Below, piece by piece: positions 27,314-35,957 of a DNA stretch of 64,000 nt. Origin of the DNA: Candidatus Gordonibacter avicola (GTDB taxonomy: Bacteria > Actinomycetota > Coriobacteriia > Coriobacteriales > Eggerthellaceae); the NCBI GenBank assembly GCA_019113915.1, contig DXGM01000035.1:175550-239549 (forward strand), read 5' to 3'. The translations under genes and the position numbers were made by a program. The notes under the pieces are model-generated. The model was not told where the DNA came from and ran no database searches. It was given only the letters and a program-made list of their open reading frames with translations. Every line of letters begins with the position of its first letter. Position 1 is the stretch's first letter.

Positions 27314-28017
27314 GACCGTACCTGTTCACCCCGGCTGGCGGTTGGTTCAAGCACGCGCACGGCACCCGCCGCTGTCGGCTCAGCACGTGCCGCTTCGCGG
27401 CCGCCCGATCCTGCAGCTGGCTCGATGCTGATTACCAGCGAGCCGCCGCGCCCTCGCTCCACCGCATGCGTATCAGTGAAATATGCTTCATGCGTGGCCT
27501 GCTCCAGGCCCTCCTGTGCTTCATGCAACGCACCCGGCAGTTCGAAGCGGACAATCCACCCCGCACCATCGAACGGCACGCTGTCTCGCCGGGCACGCCG
27601 AACGGGATCGGCCCGTGTCGATCGGCGAAGCGTCCCCTCGACGGGCTGCGCTTCGCGGTGCGTCAGCTCCCGACGCGACTCCTGTGCAGAGATACCACCG
27701 CTGAGGCAACGCGCCCGCTCGGCGGCGTGCCTTCCTTCCGAGCGAACATCATGTTCACCGGACGTGCCCTCCTTATCCGGCACTGGCGCTTCCACAAGCG
27801 CCGCGTGACCAGCCACGCGCTCTTCTTCCGCTGGGCTTTCCATCTGGGGCTTCGTCTCATGGGCTGCCAGCCGACCAAGGCTCACGCCCTCTTCGGGCTC
27901 CCAGCCCCCCGCATCGGCTAACACCTCCGTCGGCGTGCTGCCGAAGCGATGCATGCAGCCGTAGCACACCTCCGCATCGTCGAACGTGCGCGCCTTACAC
28001 ACCGGACACGTTTTCAT
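27310..28017 (-). CDS. Zinc-ribbon protein of unknown function in the Tad locus
   Basis: A 235-residue protein beginning MKTCPVCKARTFDDAEVCYGCMHRFG, a four-cysteine zinc ribbon (C4, C7, C18, C21). A long, poorly conserved-looking charged linker (about 35-145) follows, then a short beta-like domain (GAGWIVRFELPGALHEAQEGLEQ) to the end. No signal peptide. It overlaps both neighbours by 4 bp (ATGA), so it is a fixed part of the operon. A cytoplasmic regulatory or assembly role is possible but not shown. Confidence 0.6.
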   Translation of the reverse strand: MKTCPVCKARTFDDAEVCYGCMHRFGSTPTEVLADAGGWEPEEGVSLGRLAAHETKPQMESPAEEERVAGHAALVEAPVPDKEGTSGEHDVRSEGRHAAERARCLSGGISAQESRRELTHREAQPVEGTLRRSTRADPVRRARRDSVPFDGAGWIVRFELPGALHEAQEGLEQATHEAYFTDTHAVERGRGGSLVISIEPAAGSGGREAARAEPTAAGAVRVLEPTASRGEQVRS

Positions 28018-28427
28018 CGCGCCACCTCCTTCCTACCTGAAATCATCACCTGGTCACCGATGGCGAACCACGGCGTATCGCAGCACGCAAAGCGCTCCAC
28101 CACGGCCACCGCCTTGGTGTTACGTAGCCGCCTGAGCGGGCCCACGGAGCGATGCGTTTCCACCACACGGCCTTCGCCGTCAACAAACGCGACATCCAGG
28201 GGGTGGCGCATACCCACGGTATGCACGTCGTTACACGGCATGAGCAGCAGCGCCTTGTCGTTCGGCGCCGTCAGCAGAAGACCGCGCGCCTTGCGCGCAG
28301 TGCGCACCGCCAGCGCAAGCGAGGTTCGCTCGTCCACCGGCGGAGTTCCTGCCGAAACGCGGCGCCTTCTCTTCGGTGCGTCGGCACCATGCACCGCACG
28401 CGTACCTTCTTTGTTCTTGTCAGCCAT
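28014..28427 (-). CDS. DUF192 family protein
   Basis: A 137-residue protein. The second half carries the DUF192 core (LLLMPCNDVHTVGMRHPLDVAFVDGEGRVVE), a small beta-barrel domain of unknown function. Typical DUF192 proteins are exported; here the N-terminus is a basic segment without a clear signal. It overlaps the zinc-ribbon gene by 4 bp, so it belongs to the pilus operon. What it does in pilus biogenesis is unknown. Confidence 0.75.
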   Translation of the reverse strand: MADKNKEGTRAVHGADAPKRRRRVSAGTPPVDERTSLALAVRTARKARGLLLTAPNDKALLLMPCNDVHTVGMRHPLDVAFVDGEGRVVETHRSVGPLRRLRNTKAVAVVERFACCDTPWFAIGDQVMISGRKEVAR

Positions 28428-28430
28428 GCC

Positions 28431-28895
28431 TCATCCTTTCCCGTCATCCGCCGCGCACTGCACGACCACGCTCGTCGTATCGCCCACACGTACGCACCCC
28501 ACAAACGCCCACCGATACTGTCCGACCTCCTTCAGAAACGAGCCGCTCGCCCCGTCTCCGCCCGGCACCACCGTCCAGCCGTGGTCGCGCATGAGGCCTT
28601 CTACCTGCTTAAACGCTTCCGCTGGAGTGCCACGCGCCGTGAAGCCCACCACCGAGCCTTCCGGACTCACACGAACGTCTTCGAAGCTGGCCGCGCACAG
28701 CACCTCATCTTCGAACCCTGCCGGGAGTGCGGGCGAACCGTACGTCTCACCAACTTCCGTGGCGATAACGTGTGACGCCTCGGCCAGCACACTTGGCGCA
28801 CCAAGCGCACCTACCACGTGCAGTACCAGCGCAATTACCAGCAACACGCCCAGCACCACAGCCGCCCTTCGCAGACGACGCGCCTGCTCGCTCAT
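28431..28895 (-). CDS. Single-span membrane protein of unknown function in the Tad locus
   Basis: A 154-residue protein with one N-terminal membrane helix (about 11-30) and an extracytoplasmic domain of about 120 residues that includes three cysteines. No family recognised. It overlaps the upstream TadE-like gene by 4 bp and is 3 bp from the DUF192 gene. Tight packing argues that it is a real part of the operon. Confidence 0.6.
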   Translation of the reverse strand: MSEQARRLRRAAVVLGVLLVIALVLHVVGALGAPSVLAEASHVIATEVGETYGSPALPAGFEDEVLCAASFEDVRVSPEGSVVGFTARGTPAEAFKQVEGLMRDHGWTVVPGGDGASGSFLKEVGQYRWAFVGCVRVGDTTSVVVQCAADDGKG

Positions 28896-29422
28896 AGCAA
28901 CACCCCCGGTTTGTACGGCTCCACCACCAGCGCCACCGAGTGTTCCAAGTGCGGCAGCGCCACGCCGAACACCGACGACTTCAATCCCATGCCAAACAAC
29001 GTCGGCGAGAACTCAAGCGTTGCCGTGAACCGCACCGCGCCTCCGGACACTCCTTCCGTCGCCACGCGCGAGGCCAGGTAGGGCTTGTCGAAGGCCGCTT
29101 GAACGGTCTGCTGCACCAGCGCCTGGCTCTGCTCCAGCCCCTGCCCGTAGGCCGGGGAGGTCGCATACACGCGCACCGCCTCGCGCGCCGTTCGGTCAAA
29201 TGCCGCGCACTCCGAGAAGAACAGAAGCACGTTCACGGCAATCACCGCCACCACCAACAGCACCGGAAACACCACGGCCAACTCCACGGTCATCTGGCCC
29301 GCCTCGCGCGCACCGTGCCGCGCACGACCCACGTCCGGGGTAACTCTTCCCGGCAGCGCACGCCCTGGCGAAGCGCGGTTGGCGCGCGGGTGCCTCTGAA
29401 CGCACGCCTGTTTCACTCCCAC
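28892..29422 (-). CDS. tadE: TadE-like pseudopilin, module 1
   Basis: A 176-residue protein. A basic leader of about 42 residues ends in AGQMTVELAVVFPVLLVVAVIAVNVLLFF, the TadE processing site and helix with the invariant Glu at +5 after the Gly. A soluble C-terminal domain follows. A later start closer to the helix is possible. It overlaps the 727-residue gene by 10 bp. Confidence 0.75.
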   Translation of the reverse strand: MGVKQACVQRHPRANRASPGRALPGRVTPDVGRARHGAREAGQMTVELAVVFPVLLVVAVIAVNVLLFFSECAAFDRTAREAVRVYATSPAYGQGLEQSQALVQQTVQAAFDKPYLASRVATEGVSGGAVRFTATLEFSPTLFGMGLKSSVFGVALPHLEHSVALVVEPYKPGVLL

Positions 29423-31596
29423 GTTCTCACCCCCGTCACCTGGGCATACACTGAGCGCACTGCATCCGCCGCACTGCTCACCAAGTCCGCCGCCGCATCG
29501 CGCGCCGCTTGAGGCAGTGCGATGGTGAGGGGTATCTCCGGCCCGCCGTCGCCAAACAGCTGCACCGACGCTATCTCCACCGTGCCATCAAGCGACGCAA
29601 TGCCTTCGATAGCCGCCGCTTCCGCCGACGTCACCACCGACGAGAACAAATCTGTCGATGCCAGCGGGTGCGCCACCGCCTGGGCCTTCACCGCCAAGAA
29701 CCGCGCCGAGAACGCCGTGTCGTCCGCACCGGCAACGTGCGCCGAGTTCACCAGTACCGGTTTGAGCGCGCCGAGTTTTGCGGGTTCCAGTCCGAGAGCC
29801 GCCACGGCCTTTTGGAAGGCACTCGCAGCCCACGACCCCAACCCGCTCGCGCTCGCAAACGGCAGAGCGTCCACGGCACCCTCAAGAACTCGCCCGATGG
29901 CATCCTGCCCCTCAAGGTAGGCGCTCAGCAGCCCCGACCAACAATCCAGCACCACACCAAGCGCACCCGTCACCGCGCCACCTTTGTCCTTCAGGCCGTC
30001 CAACAGGGAATTCAGCACGTTCTTCCCTTCGTCCGACCCTTCGTCAAGCAGTGTTGCAGCCGACACCGCAGCCCGCGCCCCCAGCGACCCTGCCTCATGC
30101 ACAAACCCGCTGGCAAACCCTGTGGATGTCGGCGCGGCGCTCGTGTTCGCCACCAGCACCACCGCTCCGTAGCGCCCCGGCGGTGCCGCATCAATGCGCT
30201 TACTGCTCACCTGTCGCAGAAGATCCAAACATTCGTCAAAGAGACCGCCCGCCTTCTCCTTCACCTTGCGCGCCAGCGGATCGAGCTTCGCACGCGCTTG
30301 CTCATACTCATCCGCCGCTTGCGCCACCGCTTCGTAGTGGTACTCAAAACCGTTGTCGATAGACGTGGATGCCGCCGCAACCTTGCCCATGCTTGACGCC
30401 GTGAACCCGCATTCTGAACAGGTGGAATAGCCGCCCTGCTCCATCTGAGCGATAGAGCCCATGCCCGTCGCACCCGCCGCCGCAGGACACCCGCTCCACG
30501 CATGCATGACCGGCCCGCCCTCGCCCTCCGTCACCGGATAGGCCACCTCCGTGTACAGCGCGGTCGCGCGCATCTCATCGGTGTTCTTCGGCAGGTGAGG
30601 AAACAGCGCGTCGAACGAGTCCTCCGTCTCGTGCACGTAGCCCCGCCCCAGCTCAGCCGTTGCAAAGCGATAGAACCGCAACCGCAGCGCCGAACGCGCT
30701 CGCTCTTCGGTTGACGAGCCCTGCGGTGCCTCCACCGCCAACCGCTTCACGTAATACGCACGCGCCCGTTCGAGCGGCACCGAGAACGACCAGGCATCCA
30801 CGCTGTTAAAGCGCGGGTTGTCCCCACCGGAAAGCCCCGCCAGCGTGCGCGCCCGCTCGGACATGCAGTAGCCCGGCTCGTCGCCGCAATCGCGGCGAAA
30901 CGCTCGCTCCTTGCACGCATTCGCTTCCTCAGCTGCCTGTTCGGCCTGTTCACCGGCACGTTTGATGTCCTCAGACTCCGCCTCGGCGCGGTCAGCCAAA
31001 GCATGCGCGCCTTCCATGCCGCCCACTTCTATGGGCTCGCCCTCAGCGGGCGCCAGCACAGCCAGGGCCACATAGGACGCATTCATCGGGCCGCCATTGT
31101 TGGCCGACGCCACGTGCGCGGCGCTGGCCGCCGCCAAAAACGGCAGCGCTTTTTGCAGGCGGTTCAAACCCTCCGCTGCCTTTTCAGCGAACGAATCGCG
31201 CGCCTTGGCCACGTCACGCCCGGCCTTGAGCAGGGCTTCCGAGGCGGGTGCCGTGACGGGCGTACAGAGCGCGGCTACGCCCAAGCCCGTCACCACAATG
31301 CTGGTAAGCGACAGCGTGAGCACCACGGCATCGCACGCCCGCACCACAATCATGAACTCCGCCACCTGGTTCTCGGCGGCAAGCGCGGCGGCATCCGCCA
31401 CATCCTGCACGTCGGCAGAGGCCGAGGTCACGCGGTACACCTGCGCCGTCGTAAACACCAGCGACAGCGTTATCAGCAAAGCCAGCGCCATGCCCACCGT
31501 GGTAAAGCCCTCTTCGTCGCGGAACAAGCCGAACGGCCGGCGGCAACGCCACCGCAAATGCACCGCGCACCCTTTCCCGAACTTCACGACAACCAC
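29413..31596 (-). CDS. Large TadG-like pilus-associated protein, module 1
   Basis: A 727-residue protein from a GTG start. The N-terminus (RDEEGFTTVGMALALLITLSLVFTTAQVYRV) is a TadE/G-like helix. Further hydrophobic segments lie at about 95-120, and an Ala/Glu-rich, probably helical, stretch at about 200-240. The remaining 450 residues are extracytoplasmic with a small cysteine cluster (CSTCSECG) near the middle. Much larger than TadE proteins; TadG homologs of this size act as pilus-associated scaffold or adhesin. That role is inferred. It overlaps the preceding TadE gene by 13 bp. Confidence 0.6.
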   Translation of the reverse strand: MVVVKFGKGCAVHLRWRCRRPFGLFRDEEGFTTVGMALALLITLSLVFTTAQVYRVTSASADVQDVADAAALAAENQVAEFMIVVRACDAVVLTLSLTSIVVTGLGVAALCTPVTAPASEALLKAGRDVAKARDSFAEKAAEGLNRLQKALPFLAAASAAHVASANNGGPMNASYVALAVLAPAEGEPIEVGGMEGAHALADRAEAESEDIKRAGEQAEQAAEEANACKERAFRRDCGDEPGYCMSERARTLAGLSGGDNPRFNSVDAWSFSVPLERARAYYVKRLAVEAPQGSSTEERARSALRLRFYRFATAELGRGYVHETEDSFDALFPHLPKNTDEMRATALYTEVAYPVTEGEGGPVMHAWSGCPAAAGATGMGSIAQMEQGGYSTCSECGFTASSMGKVAAASTSIDNGFEYHYEAVAQAADEYEQARAKLDPLARKVKEKAGGLFDECLDLLRQVSSKRIDAAPPGRYGAVVLVANTSAAPTSTGFASGFVHEAGSLGARAAVSAATLLDEGSDEGKNVLNSLLDGLKDKGGAVTGALGVVLDCWSGLLSAYLEGQDAIGRVLEGAVDALPFASASGLGSWAASAFQKAVAALGLEPAKLGALKPVLVNSAHVAGADDTAFSARFLAVKAQAVAHPLASTDLFSSVVTSAEAAAIEGIASLDGTVEIASVQLFGDGGPEIPLTIALPQAARDAAADLVSSAADAVRSVYAQVTGVRTWE

Positions 31597-32120
31597 GCCC
31601 CAATCCAGCCTGCCGGGTCGCGCCCCGCCTCGGCCCCGTTCACCCAGTCAGGCTGGGTGGGCAGCGAAGCGGTTACCTCAAGGGGAAGCCGCCCCGCCCC
31701 ATCCGTCATACCCAAGAGGGTGGCGCCAGCATCCAGCAAAGGCAGGGGCTTCAGCTTGTTTGCGATGGTCACCGACACGGTGTCCGACGCTTCGTCGCCC
31801 GAAAGCGTAATGTCCCAGCTACAGCCCCCGCCGTGCACATGGAAGCAGTCGTGCTGCGGCACGGCCGATAGGCGGTGGCGCACGAAGGCCTCGCACGCCG
31901 CATCCATGTCACCCAGCGCACCCGTTTTGGTGGCGAGAAGCCGGCAGCCCTCAGCCGCAGCAGCCTGCATGACCAGGCGGTCGTACAGGATGATGCCCGG
32001 CTGCAGCAAAAGCAGCAGCGCCAAAAACAGCACGGGTATCACAAACGCCGCCTCCACGGTGCCCTGCCCGCGCTCAGTGCGCCGGATTCGCCTGCCCATA
32101 ACTCGCCTCCTTATCGTCAC
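31584..32120 (-). CDS. tadE: TadE-like pseudopilin, module 1
   Basis: A 178-residue protein with RGQGTVEAAFVIPVLFLALLLLLQPGIILYD near the N-terminus. The G-Q-G-T-V-E motif fits prepilin-peptidase cleavage after Gly with Glu at +5. Two cysteines in the soluble domain (DCFHVHGGGCSW) could form a disulfide. An ATG at codon 8 is an alternative start. Confidence 0.78.
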   Translation of the reverse strand: MTIRRRVMGRRIRRTERGQGTVEAAFVIPVLFLALLLLLQPGIILYDRLVMQAAAAEGCRLLATKTGALGDMDAACEAFVRHRLSAVPQHDCFHVHGGGCSWDITLSGDEASDTVSVTIANKLKPLPLLDAGATLLGMTDGAGRLPLEVTASLPTQPDWVNGAEAGRDPAGWIGAWLS

Positions 32121-32150
32121 CGCGCCACTTCCGTGCGCCGCCTTGCCTTA

Positions 32151-32414
32151 TCAGTACAAAAACACGTCCGCCACGCCGCCTGGAGCGGTGCCCTGCACAT
32201 GGTGAGAGGCCGCCATCAGCGCATGCTCCACGAAGAGCCCGCCTTCAAGGGGCCGCCAGAGCACCCCCAGCGCTACCACCAGCGCCAGAAACGCTGCGGT
32301 CATCACGGCATACTCAACCGTGCCCTGCCCGTGCTCGCACCCAGCAGCGCGACGCGCACACCTTCCGCACACCGCGCGCCTTCGCCACCACCGCCGTACG
32401 CCCGACGCACTCAC
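32151..32414 (-). CDS. Short Flp/TadE-like pilin, module 1
   Basis: An 87-residue protein with a basic, Cys-containing leader of about 28 residues, then HGQGTVEYAVMTAAFLALVVALGVLW. The G-x4-EY pattern is that of class IVb pilins. The soluble tail is only about 35 residues. It overlaps the Flp gene by 4 bp, so it may be a minor pilin made in fixed ratio to it. Confidence 0.68.
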   Translation of the reverse strand: MSASGVRRWWRRRAVCGRCARRAAGCEHGQGTVEYAVMTAAFLALVVALGVLWRPLEGGLFVEHALMAASHHVQGTAPGGVADVFLY

Positions 32415-32647
32415 AAGCTGTTAATGCCGGCAGCAATGGCATCCCATAACTCTTGAAGTTTTGGCCTGAATACCGTGATGGCGATAATCGCAATGACTAC
32501 CAACACACCGACCAAAATCGCATACTCGGTGGTGCCCTGACCCTTTGCCTCCGCGAGGTGCATCCGCGCACGCACCATGCCGCGAACGCACGTCGCCCTC
32601 ACCTGTTCGCACAGACTTGTTCTGCCCATTGTGTTCTCGCGTTCCAT
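32411..32647 (-). CDS. flp: Flp-type major pilin, module 1
   Basis: A 78-residue prepilin. The processing site is probably after Gly36 (KG, then QGTTEYAILV), giving a mature peptide with Glu at +5 and Tyr at +6 and one hydrophobic helix. This fits Flp-type major pilins of Tad machines. A leader of 36 residues is longer than usual; a later ATG at codon 24 or 29 is possible. Located directly after tadC of module 1. Confidence 0.82.
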   Translation of the reverse strand: MERENTMGRTSLCEQVRATCVRGMVRARMHLAEAKGQGTTEYAILVGVLVVIAIIAITVFRPKLQELWDAIAAGINSL

Positions 32648-32728
32648 AACCTCTCTCCTTTCCTTGGGGTATTCCTTTTGCAGTGCGCAGCTTGCAGCCG
32701 CAGCACACGTGCACCTTTTTATTGCTGC

Positions 32729-33691
32729 TTAAAATCCGTCGATCAGCTCCAACAGTACCGGGCCCAACACCAGCAGCAGCATGGCGGGCAGGATGAGCGC
32801 ACCCGTGGGTAGCATCATCTTGACCGGGGCTTTAGCCACTCGTTCCTCCATGCGCGAGCGATGTTCCACCCGCGCTTGTGCAGCTGCCGCCTCAAGACCC
32901 TCGGCCAAAGAGGTGCCAAAGCGAAGCGACCGAACCACGTTATCCACCACGCGCGCCAGCTGATCCGATCCGTACGATGCCGCCAAGCCACGCAAGGCTT
33001 CCTCGCGCGTCGCCAGCCCCATTGACCAGCGGCGATGCGTTGACGCACAGGCCTCTGCGAACGGCGAGGCAAAGTGCGCCCCGTACAGCTGGAAGCTCCG
33101 GTCAAACGACAGCCCGCTGCGCAAGCCCAGCGCCACCACCTCCAACATTTCCGACAGGTGACGCTCTGCCTGGGTGGTGCGCTGGCGCTCCACGTCGCGC
33201 ACCGCCCACTTCGGCGCCGCGGAACCCAGAAACAGCCCCAGCACACCCAACAGCGCAGCCATCTCGTTCGACAGGACGGCACCCACCAACCCACCCACCG
33301 CCGCAAACACCAATGCCAAACGCAAACGCGCTTCGGCGAACCCCACTGCCGTCACTTCCGAGACCAAGCCCGCACGCAGCGCATGCTCGGCAAGCCACGC
33401 CTCCGACCTGCGGGGACGCCCACCGCTTACGCCCGCGCCAAAGTCACCCGGCACAAGCGGCCGCGTCGCCTTGAACGCAATTCGGCGGCTCAGTTCCACC
33501 ACATAACGCACCACCGTTTCAGCAAGACCCTTGGGCTTGCCGGACGCACCCGCGAAAGCCCCGGCCGCATGACGCAGCGCACTGCGACGTTCGGCGGCTT
33601 GGCGACGCTCGCACCAAGCACGTGCCGCACATGTTCCCGCCACGGCCGCCAGCACGCTCGCCAGCCCCGCGAGCGACATTAGCGCGCTCAC
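32729..33691 (-). CDS. tadC: TadC-like inner-membrane platform protein, module 1
   Basis: A 320-residue T2SF-domain protein. The core QAERHLSEMLEVVALGLRSGLSFDRSFQLYGAHF and the C-terminal pair of hydrophobic segments (LPTGALILPAMLLLVLGPVLLELI) are typical. It overlaps the tadB stop by 4 bp. It would form the membrane platform with the TadB-like protein encoded upstream. Confidence 0.87.
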   Translation of the reverse strand: MSALMSLAGLASVLAAVAGTCAARAWCERRQAAERRSALRHAAGAFAGASGKPKGLAETVVRYVVELSRRIAFKATRPLVPGDFGAGVSGGRPRRSEAWLAEHALRAGLVSEVTAVGFAEARLRLALVFAAVGGLVGAVLSNEMAALLGVLGLFLGSAAPKWAVRDVERQRTTQAERHLSEMLEVVALGLRSGLSFDRSFQLYGAHFASPFAEACASTHRRWSMGLATREEALRGLAASYGSDQLARVVDNVVRSLRFGTSLAEGLEAAAAQARVEHRSRMEERVAKAPVKMMLPTGALILPAMLLLVLGPVLLELIDGF

Positions 33692-34665
33692 GATTCCGCC
33701 CCCACGGCCAACATGCGCCGCACCAGCAGCACGCCGGCCGCCTGCATGGCCAGCGCCACCGCCAGAAGTGCCCAGCCGGCTGCGCTCTCGAAAAACGGGG
33801 CCAGGAAGTCTTCACTCACCAGCGAAAACACTGCCACCAGCACGAAGGGCATCAGGCTGACAATGCGAGCCGACAGCTTCGCCTGCGCCGTCTGCACCTT
33901 CAGCGAGCGCCTGAGCGCAAGCTCGCCCTCTACGGTGTCGCGCGCCGCTTCCAGTACCTGATGCAAGCTGCCACCGGCCTGGTGCTGCACATCGAGCGCC
34001 ACCGCAACGAACGCCAGCTCGGGCACGGACGTGCCACGTCTCAGTTCCTCAAGAGCTTCCGACGCGCTGCCGCCCGTTTCCAACACGTGCGCCGCGCGGG
34101 CAAACGGCAGGTGCAGCGGGCCCTTCGTCTCGCTTGCCACCTGGCCAAACGTCTGCATCAGCGTGAGCCCCGCGTCAAAGCAGGCCGAAAGCGAGCGCAG
34201 CACGTCGGGCACGGCTTCACGCACGGCATCACGGCGCTTATCACCCGTCGCGTTGAGGGCAACCACGCTCGCTGCCACCGCACACGCTGCCACCGCCACC
34301 GCACCCACCAGGCTGCGCGACACCACAAATGCCACCGTTGCCAGAGCAATTACTCCCGCCACCGCCACGGACAGCAGCGCGCGCTCGGTCGTGATGAAGC
34401 GCCGCCGCGCCAATTCCTGCACGGCCTCGTTCGCCACCCGTTCCACCCGCACCAGACGTAAGAGCGCTTCAGCCACCGGCAGAAAAGGCGCAAAGCCATT
34501 GCGCAGTCGCCACGCGAGCCGACCCGCCCGAGGCGCATCTTCGCCGCGCGCGGATGCCACCACGTCACGGCGCCGGGGTGCGGCCCCGTAGGCGTACACC
34601 GCGCTCAAGCCCGTGCCAAACGCAAGCGCCGCACTCAGGCCGCCAAAGAGCATGCTTGCTTCCAT
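33688..34665 (-). CDS. tadB: TadB-like inner-membrane platform protein, module 1
   Basis: 325 residues from the ATG at 34665, chosen because GGGAGGTGA lies just upstream; the longer frame starts inside tadA. It has paired spans near the N-terminus and about 100-140, the T2SF core VREAVPDVLRSLSACFDAGLTLMQTFGQVA and C-terminal spans. It overlaps the end of tadA by 31 bp. Partner of TadA and TadC in pilus extrusion. Confidence 0.87.
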   Translation of the reverse strand: MEASMLFGGLSAALAFGTGLSAVYAYGAAPRRRDVVASARGEDAPRAGRLAWRLRNGFAPFLPVAEALLRLVRVERVANEAVQELARRRFITTERALLSVAVAGVIALATVAFVVSRSLVGAVAVAACAVAASVVALNATGDKRRDAVREAVPDVLRSLSACFDAGLTLMQTFGQVASETKGPLHLPFARAAHVLETGGSASEALEELRRGTSVPELAFVAVALDVQHQAGGSLHQVLEAARDTVEGELALRRSLKVQTAQAKLSARIVSLMPFVLVAVFSLVSEDFLAPFFESAAGWALLAVALAMQAAGVLLVRRMLAVGAES

Positions 34666-35957
34666 GCCGTCACCTCCCTCGATGCAGCGCAGCCACGCGA
34701 CGGAAGGTCTTCCAGCCACGCCGGCACACCCACCCACTGCCCGCTGCGCTCGCCTTCCTCACGTTTGAACAGGGTTTCCACCGTGCAGCGACGCCGTTCT
34801 TCATCGAAGCCCAGCTGCGCCACCTCGGCGATGCGCCGCGACCCATCCAGCGAGCGCGCCGTCTGCACCACCACGTCAATGGCGCTGGCGATGTTCGCCT
34901 CAATCACGTCCACCGGCAGATCGGCTCCGAAGCGCACCATGGTGGTGAGGCGCGCCACCGATTCCTGCGGCGAGTTCGCGTGCAGCGTGGTGAGCGACCC
35001 ATCATGGCCCGTGTTCATGGCCTGTAACATGTCGAGTGCTTCCGCCCCGCGGCACTCACCAACCACAATGCGATCGGGACGCATGCGCAACGCGTTCGTC
35101 ACCAAATCGCGGATGGTTACCTCACCGCGACCCTCCGCGTTGCGGGGGCGCGCCTCCAGGCGCACGACGTGCGGGTGTTCCAAAAAGCGCAGCTCAGCCG
35201 AGTCTTCAATAGTGATGATGCGTTCCTCGTGCGGAATCACACACGAAAGCGCATTCAGCAGCGTGGTCTTACCGCTACCCGTGCCGCCCGACACGGCTAC
35301 ACTTTTGCGGGCACGCACGGCCCACACGAGGAACTGCCGCATGCGTTCGTCGAACGAGCCGCCACTCGCCATATCTTCCAGCGTCATCACGCGACGCGTG
35401 AACTTACGAATGGTGAGCACCGAGCCGTCCAACGCGAGCGGCGGAATGACCGCGTGCACGCGATGACCTTCCGGCAAACGGGCGTTCACCAGGGGAGATG
35501 ACTCGTCGATGCGCCTCCCCAGCGGCCCTAAGATGCGGTCGATGAGCGCCCGCAACTGCCCCTCGTCGGCAAAGGTGCGCTCGCTTGGGAACAGCCGCCC
35601 CTCGCGTTCGAAGAACACGCTGCGCGGCCCGTTCACCATGACTTCGGTAATGGTGTCGTCCGCCAGCAGCCCTTCCAAGGGACCGAAGCCAAACATGGCA
35701 TCCAAGAGGCCGCCCTCCAGCTGGGCACGCCGCTCGGTTGACACCTCGGCCCACGCCGCGTCCTCGAAGGCCCGCCGACAGGCACTGCGCACCTCATTGC
35801 GCGCTCGCTCGGGGTTCTCCGCCTGCAAGGCTGCCACCTCATCGGCCGACAGCAAGTCCTGCACCTGGGCTTTCAGCTCATCCAGCCCGGGGCCCACCGG
35901 AGTAACGAACCGCGTTCCTTCTCCACTGGCCTTTTGCGCGCGCTCTAGCAGGGACAT
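34635..35957 (-). CDS. tadA: TadA/CpaF-type pilus assembly ATPase, module 1
   Basis: A 440-residue ATPase. Walker A (GGTGSGKT) is at 224-231, the Asp box is IITIEDSAEL, the Walker-B-like RIVVGECRGAE is at 296-306 and the His box is LTTLHANSP. It is preceded by tadZ (13-bp overlap) and followed by tadB, the canonical order. It powers polymerization, and perhaps retraction, of the Flp pilus. Confidence 0.94.
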   Translation of the reverse strand: MSLLERAQKASGEGTRFVTPVGPGLDELKAQVQDLLSADEVAALQAENPERARNEVRSACRRAFEDAAWAEVSTERRAQLEGGLLDAMFGFGPLEGLLADDTITEVMVNGPRSVFFEREGRLFPSERTFADEGQLRALIDRILGPLGRRIDESSPLVNARLPEGHRVHAVIPPLALDGSVLTIRKFTRRVMTLEDMASGGSFDERMRQFLVWAVRARKSVAVSGGTGSGKTTLLNALSCVIPHEERIITIEDSAELRFLEHPHVVRLEARPRNAEGRGEVTIRDLVTNALRMRPDRIVVGECRGAEALDMLQAMNTGHDGSLTTLHANSPQESVARLTTMVRFGADLPVDVIEANIASAIDVVVQTARSLDGSRRIAEVAQLGFDEERRRCTVETLFKREEGERSGQWVGVPAWLEDLPSRGCAASREVTAWKQACSLAA

